Part shown: piece by piece, positions 1-6,609 of the stretch
Layout of the letters: the number at the start of each line of letters is the position of its first letter
How positions within the stretch are numbered: position 1 is the first letter of the stretch
Assembly: GCA_903830745.1 (NCBI GenBank)
Contig: CAIKVF010000239.1
Location: forward strand, 1 to 6,609
Source: an uncultured Actinomycetes bacterium
GTDB taxonomy: Bacteria > Actinomycetota > Acidimicrobiia > Acidimicrobiales > RAAP-2
Direction of reading: 5' to 3'
Length of the DNA stretch: 6,609 nucleotides
The notes under the pieces: model-generated
What the model was told of the DNA's origin: nothing
The model's database searches: none
The model's input: the letters and a program-made list of their open reading frames with translations, nothing else
Translations under genes and position numbers: made by a program

Positions 1-616
1 ATCTCCAAGGAGATGCCAGCATTTGGTTTGACGCGACATCAGTTGGGCTCGCAAGTCCCGCACCTACGGTGCGAGGGAATGGGAAGTGTCCGGCGTTAAT
101 TTGTCCAGCGCGGTACATGAGCAGCGTGATGATAACTAGTGAGATGAGCCCGAGAACTATCCATGCAGCACCGAGGTGACTTCCATAAAAACGACTCGCG
201 CGGTCCTTGCGCGCTGGAGCGTTTTTGATGCGAATGACTGTGAAGACAACGAGTGAAACAAGAACTGCTACTGAGAAGAAGTCTTCAGTAAAGACCAGCC
301 AGTTGCTCTGTCCAATAAAAGGGATATGGAAGTCGCGATTGAAAAGCCCGCCATACGCTTCAATGATTGTTGTTGTCAGGACTGTGAATCCCCACATCGT
401 AAAGAAGTGCGCAAGTCCAGGAACGGTCCACTTGAGCAGTTTCTTCTGTCCTGCAACTTCTACAACTTCTGCTTCAGATACTTTGCGAAAGCCCTGCCAC
501 CTGCGAGGAGCTGGCTTTCCACTGCGAATAAGTTTTGACAACCAGAAGAAACGTCGCCCCGCAACAGCGAAACAAATAAGTGATACTCCGAGTCCGATGA
601 CGATTCTTGCTAACAC
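1..616 (-). CDS. etfD: EtfD-like membrane (Fe-S) oxidoreductase, N-terminal part (runs off left edge)
   Basis: Reading leftwards from GTG at 616 gives 205 codons with no stop; the 3' part lies outside the window. The product begins MLARIVIGLG and has about four hydrophobic segments (residues 3-20, 63-83, 107-129, 148-168). It carries stretches I recognise from the mycobacterial EtfD (Rv0338c) N-terminus: KLIRSGKPAP (28-37), GQKKLLKW (56-63), GLAHFFTMWGF (67-77), EAYGGLFNRDFHIP (86-99) and SRFYGSHLGAAW (141-152). In that family a NarI-like, haem-binding membrane domain precedes cytoplasmic Fe-S/heterodisulfide-reductase-like domains, and the protein passes electrons from EtfBA (acyl-CoA dehydrogenation) to the quinone pool. 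H70 and H147 in or beside membrane segments are candidate haem ligands (inference). The Fe-S domains are not visible here, so completeness cannot be judged. The start is firm: the in-frame upstream stop is the dcd stop itself, and GTG is the only start codon in between. It is probably co-transcribed with dcd. Confidence 0.85.
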   Translation of the reverse strand, partial: MLARIVIGLGVSLICFAVAGRRFFWLSKLIRSGKPAPRRWQGFRKVSEAEVVEVAGQKKLLKWTVPGLAHFFTMWGFTVLTTTIIEAYGGLFNRDFHIPFIGQSNWLVFTEDFFSVAVLVSLVVFTVIRIKNAPARKDRASRFYGSHLGAAWIVLGLISLVIITLLMYRAGQINAGHFPFPRTVGAGLASPTDVASNQMLASPWR

Positions 617-623
617 GTTGATT

Positions 624-630
624 CCTCTTC
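624..630 (-). promoter_or_regulatory. Ribosome binding site of the etfD-like gene
   Basis: GAAGAGG on the minus strand lies 7 nt before the GTG at 616. It falls directly after the dcd stop codon (632-634), so the whole 15-nt junction is used as a translation start. It supports both the GTG start and coupling to dcd. Confidence 0.65.
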
Positions 631-631
631 G

Positions 632-1201
632 TTAGTTCTTTTTAAAATTCTCTGAATAGCGACTTGCAGTTGGACCGCGTTGTCCCTTGTACTTCGATCC
701 AAGTATTGACGAACCATATGGATTATCCGCAGGTGTTGTCATTTGGAAGAAACTAATTTGACCAATCTTCATACCGGTATAAAGGGTGATTGGCAAGTTC
801 GCAACATTTGAAAGCTCGAGCGTGATGTGCCCGTCCCATCCTGCGTCAATAAATCCTGCAGTTGAGTGGATTACGAGGCCAAGGCGACCAAGTGAACTCT
901 TCCCATCAAGGCGTCCAACTAAATCATCTGGCAACATGATGCGCTCGGTTGTTGATCCGAGTAAAAACTCACCCGGGTGAAGGATCATTGGTGTGTCGAG
1001 TCCAACGTCAATGAGTTCGGTCAAATCTTCTTGTACTTCTTTGACGTCAATCACGCGCTGGGAGTGATTGCGAAATACGCGGTAGTACTGGTCAATATGA
1101 AGGTCAACTGATGACGGTTGAATGCAGTCTTCACCAAGTGGGTCAATGATGATTCGACCCGATGCAAGAGCTTCTTTGATTGACCTGTCTGAGAGCACCA
1201 T
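632..1201 (-). CDS. dcd: dCTP deaminase, bifunctional dCTP deaminase/dUTPase type
   Basis: The product of 189 aa from ATG 1201 (MVLSDRSIKE) has the length and layout of the M. tuberculosis Dcd, which converts dCTP to dUMP directly and so supplies thymidylate synthesis. Motifs seen are QPSSVDLHI (28-36), LHPGEFLLGST (74-84), GKSSLGRLGL (100-109), HSTAGFIDAGWDGHITLELSN (112-132) and the C-terminal YGSSILGSKYKGQRGPT (162-178). From family knowledge, S102, R106 and E129 fall where the catalytic Ser, Arg and Glu are expected. The TAGFIDAG form, rather than the enterobacterial TAHRIDPG, is typical of the bifunctional actinobacterial and archaeal enzymes. The open frame continues upstream to another ATG at 1243, but those 14 residues have no counterpart in the family. 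GTG at 1198 is a possible alternative start, 5 nt from GAGGG (1204-1208), whereas ATG 1201 is only 2 nt from it; the family alignment favours ATG 1201. The etfD-like gene follows 15 nt downstream. Confidence 0.95.
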   Translation of the reverse strand: MVLSDRSIKEALASGRIIIDPLGEDCIQPSSVDLHIDQYYRVFRNHSQRVIDVKEVQEDLTELIDVGLDTPMILHPGEFLLGSTTERIMLPDDLVGRLDGKSSLGRLGLVIHSTAGFIDAGWDGHITLELSNVANLPITLYTGMKIGQISFFQMTTPADNPYGSSILGSKYKGQRGPTASRYSENFKKN

Positions 1202-1290
1202 AACCCTCGCAACGATACTCTGAAGTAACCCACTCGGCCACAATATGCCTTAAAAAATAGGCAATTGCTTAGAGATTACGATGGTGGCAT
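1202..1290. promoter_or_regulatory. Divergent dcd / tRNA-Gly promoter region
   Basis: This 89-nt gap must drive dcd to the left and the tRNA to the right. For the tRNA, TACGAT (1277-1282) is a plausible -10 box, giving a start near the first tRNA base; no good -35 box is visible. For dcd, the minus-strand TATCGT (1217-1212) would start transcription only a few nt before the ATG. A 5-bp inverted repeat with an A-rich loop (TGCCT 1246-1250, AGGCA 1259-1263) and the palindrome GCAATTGC (1261-1268) lie between them. Individual assignments are weak; the divergent arrangement itself is clear. Confidence 0.35.
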
Positions 1291-1364
1291 GCGGGCGTAG
1301 TTCAGCGGCAGAACATCAGCTTCCCAAGCTGAGAACGCGAGTTCGATTCTCGTCGCCCGCTCCA
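1291..1364 (+). tRNA. tRNA-Gly, anticodon CCC
   Basis: A full cloverleaf can be drawn. The acceptor stem is GCGGGCG (1291-1297) with CGCCCGC (1354-1360), and the D-arm uses GTTC (1300-1303) with GAAC (1311-1314). The anticodon stem is TCAGC (1316-1320) with GCTGA (1328-1332), around the loop TTCCCAA with anticodon CCC at 1323-1325. The T-arm has the loop TTCGATT (1342-1348) and a 5-bp stem closed by a G-U pair. The discriminator is T1361, followed by an encoded CCA (1362-1364). The anticodon reads the glycine codon GGG. In mycobacteria a glycine tRNA likewise lies next to dcd, which supports this as conserved actinobacterial synteny (recalled, not searched). Confidence 0.96.
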
Positions 1365-1369
1365 ATCCA

Positions 1370-1390
1370 CTGTCCTATGAGATGGGACAG
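1370..1390 (+). terminator. Possible hairpin ending the tRNA transcript
   Basis: CTGTCC (1370-1375) pairs with GGACAG (1385-1390) around a 9-nt loop that a U-G pair could shorten. It sits 5 nt after the tRNA CCA. There is no run of T after the stem, so it may be a processing or partial termination element, or chance. Confidence 0.3.
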
Positions 1391-1397
1391 AGTTCAT

Positions 1398-1403
1398 TAG
1401 ATT
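1398..1403 (+). promoter_or_regulatory. Candidate -10 box for a leaderless permease transcript
   Basis: TAGATT fits TANNNT and ends 6 nt before the GTG start at 1410. No Shine-Dalgarno sequence is visible between them, and transcription starting at 1410 would give a leaderless message. No convincing -35 hexamer lies 16-18 nt upstream, so confidence is limited. Confidence 0.4.
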
Positions 1404-1409
1404 CATCTT

Positions 1410-2246
1410 GTGAGCAACTCAGTCATCTTGTTAGTGCTCTTTGCGGGATTAGTACACGCCTTGTGGAACGCCATAGCTAAAAACATCACCGACCAATTTG
1501 TTAGCTTCGGACTCCTAAACGTAGGAGCAGCAGGAGCGAGCTGGGTGCTTCTGCCCTTTGTAGGTCTTCCAAGAAGTGGGGCTTGGATCTATTTGCTCTG
1601 CTCAGTTTGTCTTCACTGCACATATGAACTTTTGTTAATGGGCGCATTTCGTCGTGGAGATTTTTCAAAGTCATATCCAATAGCTCGTGGTGTTGCTCCT
1701 CTGCTCGTAGCCCTCGGCGGTTTCTTCTTTGCCAACCAACATCAAAACGCACTGAGCCTCTTGGGGATTTTTGTAATTGTGAGTGGCGTTCTTTCTCTAT
1801 CTCTAATCAAAGGGGCCAAGGTCAGTGCGAACTCTGCAACTATCTGGGCACTCGCAACGGGAGTAGGTATTGCTGCCTACACAGTTGTTGATGGACTCGG
1901 AGTTAGAGCGGCACACAGTTCAATTAGATATGGCGTAACACTTTTTGTTTTACAAGCAACACTTTGGCTCGTTGTTACATTTATTCGAAGAGGCATTTCA
2001 TGGTGGCCTTCTGCAAAGACCGCACGCCTCGGCATCGCAGCTGGTGCTGGTTCAATTGCTGGGTATCTACTAATACTTTGGGCGCAGTTTCATGCTTCTT
2101 TCGCTCTAGTGAGTGCACTACGAGAAACAGGCGTTCTCTGGGCAGCTGTAATTGGTGCGCTGTATTTCAAAGAGGGCTCACTTCGAAAGACTGTTGGTCC
2201 AGCAATAGTCATTGTGATTGGTGTTTCTCTACTTGCAGTCGGGTAG
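1410..2246 (+). CDS. EamA/DMT-superfamily permease
   Basis: This 278-aa integral membrane protein has about ten hydrophobic segments (roughly 4-20, 31-51, 58-78, 90-108, 115-133, 143-161, 172-192, 205-224, 230-252, 260-277). That is the 5+5 arrangement of drug/metabolite transporter (EamA) permeases. Family-like signatures are HALWNAIAK (16-24) in the first helix, SKSYPIARGVAPLLVAL (86-102) in the first repeat, and ALRETGVLWAAVIGALYFKEG (236-256) in the second, where EamA proteins carry the conserved Glu and Lys-Glu pair. The substrate cannot be read from the sequence; related proteins export or import amino acids, nucleobases and other small metabolites. The GTG at 1410 is chosen because an in-frame TAG lies at 1398 and no earlier start exists. 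The next gene starts 34 nt downstream on the same strand, so the two are probably co-transcribed. Confidence 0.82.
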   Translation: MSNSVILLVLFAGLVHALWNAIAKNITDQFVSFGLLNVGAAGASWVLLPFVGLPRSGAWIYLLCSVCLHCTYELLLMGAFRRGDFSKSYPIARGVAPLLVALGGFFFANQHQNALSLLGIFVIVSGVLSLSLIKGAKVSANSATIWALATGVGIAAYTVVDGLGVRAAHSSIRYGVTLFVLQATLWLVVTFIRRGISWWPSAKTARLGIAAGAGSIAGYLLILWAQFHASFALVSALRETGVLWAAVIGALYFKEGSLRKTVGPAIVIVIGVSLLAVG

Positions 2247-2280
2247 CGCTTAGTTCTTGTTGGACCTACGCTGAGGTGTA

Positions 2281-2868
2281 GTGAACTACCTCTTCCTTCT
2301 GTTGATCATCTTCGGGATAAACCTTCTCCCAGCATTTGGACCCCCTACGTGGCTCGCACTCGTTATAGCCCAGTGGAGATGGCATTTGAATCCAGTCGTA
2401 GTTGTTGGCCTCGGAGTACTTGGAGCAGTAGCGGGTCGTGGGCTACTGGCTGTTGCCTTCGGTCGACTAAGAGATCACTTCCCAAAGCGCTACATAAATA
2501 ATCTCAACCGTGCACACGCAAAATTAGATTCGCACCCATCTGGCGAGATTGCTTGGTACGTCGTTTTCTTATTCACACCAGTTCCCTCTGCACAACTTTT
2601 CTGCGCAGTAGGACTACTCGAAATGCCACTAACAAAAATTCTCATCACCTTTGCGGTTGGGCGGCTTGTTTCATATGCGATCTACGACGCAACAGCTTCT
2701 GCGATAGGTCACGAATTTCACAGCCTCTGGAGCAAGTACTGGGGAAGCCCTCTCGCGATTGCGCTCCAAGTCTCATTCCTGATTGGTCTAAGTGTTCTGC
2801 CGCTCATCTCCTGGAAAGATAAGGACTCGACTCTCGAAAAGCCTTCAGATACAGGAGAAACTGTCTAG
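2281..2868 (+). CDS. Small integral membrane protein, DedA/VTT-like
   Basis: The 195-aa protein has hydrophobic segments near 3-29, 37-60, 91-113, 117-140 and 157-177, and a charged hydrophilic tail (178-195). The first membrane segment contains [11 protein letters not shown] (14-24), and a re-entrant-like stretch [21 protein letters not shown] (96-116) is followed by [13 protein letters not shown] (124-136). Proline-rich membrane loops followed by a Gly-Arg membrane segment are reminiscent of DedA/VTT proteins, some of which are lipid scramblases or export-related; this similarity is by eye and modest. The GTG start at 2281 is preceded by GAGG (2273-2276) at a short 4-nt spacing. A -10-like TACGCT (2267-2272) raises the possibility of a separate start. 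The stop codon lies 4 nt before the furA operator dyad. Function is unknown. Confidence 0.75.
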   Translation: MNYLFLLLIIFGINLLPAFGPPTWLALVIAQWRWHLNPVVVVGLGVLGAVAGRGLLAVAFGRLRDHFPKRYINNLNRAHAKLDSHPSGEIAWYVVFLFTPVPSAQLFCAVGLLEMPLTKILITFAVGRLVSYAIYDATASAIGHEFHSLWSKYWGSPLAIALQVSFLIGLSVLPLISWKDKDSTLEKPSDTGETV

Positions 2869-2872
2869 ATTC

Positions 2873-2902
2873 TGTACTTAGTCCAGTACTGGACAATGTA
2901 CA
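2873..2902. promoter_or_regulatory. Probable FurA operator: 30-bp dyad upstream of furA
   Basis: The core GTCCAGTACTGGAC (2881-2894) is a perfect 14-bp palindrome. Outer arms TGTAC (2873-2877) and GTACA (2898-2902) are symmetric about the same centre (2887.5), and the intervening positions 2879/2896 also match, giving 13 of 15 symmetric pairs. It overlaps the -35 box of the furA promoter, the usual place for an autorepressor site. It lacks a spacer loop and a T-run, so it is not a terminator. It does not resemble the GATAATGATAATCATTATC type of Fur box. Assignment to FurA is inference from position. Confidence 0.75.
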
Positions 2903-2917
2903 AACAGTTGGTATAGT
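2890..2917 (+). promoter_or_regulatory. furA(-katG) promoter, leaderless
   Basis: The -35 box is TGGACA (2890-2895, one mismatch to TTGACA). A 16-nt spacer and the -10 box TATAGT (2912-2917) follow. The GTG start of furA is 7 nt after the -10 box, so transcription should begin at or within a base or two of the start codon. No Shine-Dalgarno is present. The -35 lies inside the dyad at 2873-2902, so a bound repressor would block RNA polymerase. Confidence 0.75.
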
Positions 2918-2924
2918 TGCCCTC

Positions 2925-3347
2925 GTGACAATTGGCGCAAGTGACGTACTGAGAGAAAACGGAGTGCAGGCAACTGCGCAACGACTCGCAGTACTTCGCG
3001 CGGTGTCAGCACAACCTCACATCACCGCAGACGGTGTTGTTGCAATTGCAACTGATGAAATTGGAACTATTTCTCGTCAAGCTGTGTACGACACACTTGG
3101 CCTGCTCGCAGAAAAAGGAATTATTCGAAAGATCCAACCAGTTGGATCACCCGCTCTTTACGAAGACCGAATAAGTGACAATCATCACCATTTAATTTGT
3201 AGAAATTGCGCAATGGTTGTTGATGTTGACTGCGCTGTGGGACAAACACCTTGTCTCACTGCAGCAGACGCCATGGGTTTTGAAATTGATGAAGCAGAGG
3301 TCGCCTACTGGGGCCTCTGTCCTAGTTGTCAAAAAAGTTCGAAGTAA
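2925..3347 (+). CDS. furA: Fur-family transcriptional regulator, FurA type
   Basis: The 140-aa protein matches the FurA regulators that precede katG in mycobacteria and streptomycetes. The N-terminal winged helix (about 1-80) includes [13 protein letters not shown] (15-27) and the recognition region [24 protein letters not shown] (49-72). The dimerisation and metal domain carries [11 protein letters not shown] (85-95), [17 protein letters not shown] (99-115), [14 protein letters not shown] (122-135). The C92-x2-C95 and C132-x2-C135 pairs fit the structural zinc site. H87-H89 and nearby acidic residues fit the regulatory metal site (family knowledge). FurA homologues repress their own promoter and the adjacent katG and respond to peroxide or iron. 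The GTG start is fixed by the promoter 7 nt upstream and by the alignment. katG follows after 30 nt, so the two form one operon. Confidence 0.93.
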   Translation: MTIGASDVLRENGVQATAQRLAVLRAVSAQPHITADGVVAIATDEIGTISRQAVYDTLGLLAEKGIIRKIQPVGSPALYEDRISDNHHHLICRNCAMVVDVDCAVGQTPCLTAADAMGFEIDEAEVAYWGLCPSCQKSSK

Positions 3348-5558
<2,211 letters not shown>

Positions 5559-5576
5559 ATAAGTAAAGATTCAACT

Positions 5577-5607
5577 CAAATCCCCGGCTCTTTGAGCCGG
5601 GGATTTG
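5577..5607 (+). terminator. Strong hairpin terminator after katG
   Basis: A 14-bp stem (CAAATCCCCGGCTC, 5577-5590, with its exact complement at 5594-5607) has a 3-nt TTT loop and starts 18 nt after the katG stop. The GC-rich core ends in ATTTG rather than a long T-run. The symmetric A/T flanks could let it act in both directions. It separates the furA-katG unit from the secreted-protein gene. Confidence 0.9.
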
Positions 5608-5650
5608 TGCATAAAACCCTCAATGTGAATTAAGAAGTTGTTAAAGCACC

Positions 5651-5670
5651 CGATTCACAAGCGATTCGCA
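5651..5670 (+). repeat. Tandem 9-mer direct repeat upstream of the secreted-protein promoter
   Basis: CGATTCACA (5651-5659) and CGATTCGCA (5662-5670) differ at one base and are offset by 11 bp, about one helical turn. They end 24 nt before the -10-like TATACT. Direct repeats in this position are typical of activator sites (inference), but a single pair may be chance. Confidence 0.4.
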
Positions 5671-5694
5671 CTCAGTCGCCATCACTTACCTATT

Positions 5695-5700
5695 TATACT
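5695..5700 (+). promoter_or_regulatory. -10 box for the secreted repeat protein
   Basis: TATACT is one base from the TATAAT consensus. Transcription would begin near 5707, leaving a leader of about 26 nt. No good -35 hexamer is found 16-18 nt upstream (TCAGTC, 5672-5677), consistent with an activated promoter. The ribosome binding site is weak (GAAAG, 5721-5725). Confidence 0.5.
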
Positions 5701-5732
5701 GAAGATTGCTCTTAGTTTTAGAAAGTAGATGC

Positions 5733-6609
5733 ATGAAACTCGTTCGTTCAACATTTGTGATTGCCACACTCGCGCTCACCATGATGAGCGTTGTGCCTGC
5801 GGGAGCTGCAGCACCGACATGGAAGGCCGCTGAAAACGTAAGTCTGCCGAGTGGCACATCGAGCATTTACCAAGGTTGGTTGCCTTTCTTATCGTGTCCT
5901 ACGGCCAACAACTGCAGTGGGGCCGGAAGCATGAACGATTCATCAAACGCTGTGCAAGGTTTGCTGCTCAGTGAGACCAAGGGTGTTTGGGAATCATCAA
6001 TTTTAGGATTACCTGCAAACGCTGCAAAATCACCAGGAGTGATGATCTACGCACTTGGATGCGCAACGAATGGCAACTGTGTCACGGGTGGTCAGTACAC
6101 AGACTCCAGTGCAAACGTTGATGCATTTGTTGCTAGTCAGTCCGGTGGGACGTGGGCAAAGGCAAGTGCAGTCATTTTGCCAACGGGTGCGGCTTCAACG
6201 TCACAAAGCGCGCAGGTTCGCGGTGTGTCTTGTTCGTCTGCTGGAAACTGCGTGGCGATTGGAACATACGTAGAGAGTGGAACTGCCACACAGAAGACGC
6301 AAGGGTTTGTAGTTAGCCAAGTGAACGGTGCGTGGCGCCAGGCAACAAAGATTGCACTGCCACCTTCAACTAACGCGAACCCATACGTTTCAGTAGGACA
6401 AATTTCATGCTGGAGCACGGGGAACTGCGCTGCGATTGGTAACTACATTGACGTCAACAACGTAAGTCAAGGTTTCTTGTTGAGTGAAGTTAATGGAACG
6501 TGGCAAACAGGACAAAACGTATCTATGCCATCAAATACAAGTGCGTACGCCAACATCTCACTCAATGCTCTTACGTGCGCATCAGCACAGAACTGCACAG
6601 CAATTGGTA
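5733..6609 (+). CDS. Secreted C-x5-C repeat protein, probable beta-propeller (5' part, runs off right edge)
   Basis: From ATG 5733, 292 codons stay open to the window edge. Residues 1-25 form a Sec signal peptide: the n-region MKLVRS, a hydrophobic core TFVIATLALTMMSVV, and a probable cut after AGA (23-25). The rest is a tandem repeat with C-x5-C pairs at C55/C61, C110/C116, C167/C173, C226/C232 and C282/C288, a period of 55-59 residues. Each unit reads roughly: C-x5-C then A-x-G, a polar turn, GF(L/V)(L/V)S-x2-NG-x-W, and about ten residues later a Leu-Pro or Met-Pro. Four-stranded propeller blades have this length, and the N-terminal TWKAAENVSLPSG (29-41) resembles the end of a unit, as in propellers closed by strand exchange. 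Each Cys pair probably forms a local disulfide outside the cell. ATG 5729 is out of frame. Function is unknown; no catalytic motif or anchor is visible in this part. Confidence 0.8.
   Translation, partial: MKLVRSTFVIATLALTMMSVVPAGAAAPTWKAAENVSLPSGTSSIYQGWLPFLSCPTANNCSGAGSMNDSSNAVQGLLLSETKGVWESSILGLPANAAKSPGVMIYALGCATNGNCVTGGQYTDSSANVDAFVASQSGGTWAKASAVILPTGAASTSQSAQVRGVSCSSAGNCVAIGTYVESGTATQKTQGFVVSQVNGAWRQATKIALPPSTNANPYVSVGQISCWSTGNCAAIGNYIDVNNVSQGFLLSEVNGTWQTGQNVSMPSNTSAYANISLNALTCASAQNCTAIG

Noticed and set aside
207..635. Plus-strand open frame of 142 codons
   Set aside because: It is antisense to the etfD-like gene, whose translation gives recognisable family motifs and a proper ribosome binding site; the plus-strand product is low-complexity Ser/Thr/Arg-rich with no signature.
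1202..1243. Fourteen-residue N-terminal extension of Dcd to an upstream ATG
   Set aside because: Dcd proteins begin at the (M)xLSDR motif; the extension MWPSGLLQSIVARV has no counterpart in the family.
1246..1263. TGCCT-TAAAAAAT-AGGCA hairpin as a terminator
   Set aside because: The 5-bp stem is too weak and it lies upstream of both divergent genes, where no transcript should end.
2881..2894. The GTCCAGTACTGGAC palindrome as a terminator of the upstream membrane-protein gene
   Set aside because: There is no loop between the core arms and no T-run; its overlap with a good -35 box favours an operator.
5624..5659. TGTGA ... TCACA as a CRP/Crp-Fnr site
   Set aside because: A CRP site needs a 6-nt spacer; here the half-sites are 26 nt apart, so this is at most an unrelated inverted repeat.

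Overview
The window looks like chromosomal DNA from a moderate-GC actinobacterium. The evidence is a mycobacterial-type bifunctional Dcd next to tRNA-Gly(CCC), a membrane electron-transfer protein of the actinobacterial EtfD type, a furA-katG pair, frequent GTG starts, and promoters whose -10 boxes sit directly before start codons, as in leaderless transcripts. Base composition looks close to balanced, well below Streptomyces or Mycobacterium. A low-GC aquatic actinobacterium (Nanopelagicales/acI type or similar) is a reasonable guess, but the sequence does not prove it.

Layout. On the minus strand (1-1201), dcd (dCTP deaminase/dUTPase) is followed after 15 nt by the 5' part of an etfD-like gene that runs off the left edge. 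The 89-nt gap 1202-1290 separates dcd from a divergent tRNA-Gly(CCC) with an encoded CCA end. The plus strand then carries an EamA/DMT-type permease (1410-2246), a small DedA/VTT-like membrane protein (2281-2868), a Fur-family regulator of the FurA type (2925-3347), and catalase-peroxidase katG (3378-5558). A strong hairpin terminator follows (5577-5607). After an AT-rich promoter region comes the 5' part of a secreted protein built from C-x5-C repeats (5733 to the right edge).

How the genes work together. furA and katG form the classical peroxide-stress unit: a metal-dependent repressor of the Fur family controls itself and the downstream catalase-peroxidase. The most informative non-coding element is a 30-bp dyad (2873-2902; 13 of 15 positions symmetric, with a perfect 14-bp core) that covers the -35 box of the furA promoter. 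This is very probably the FurA operator. The -10 box TATAGT lies 7 nt before the GTG start, so the furA-katG message is probably leaderless at furA, while katG has its own strong Shine-Dalgarno. dcd and etfD concern nucleotide supply (dUMP for thymidylate) and electron transfer from ETF to the quinone pool. They share an apparent operon but no obvious pathway.

No mobile element, CRISPR array, phage gene or evident horizontally acquired island is visible. This is mainly a housekeeping and stress region. The parts that deserve attention are the furA operator, the repeat protein at the right edge and the two uncharacterised membrane proteins.
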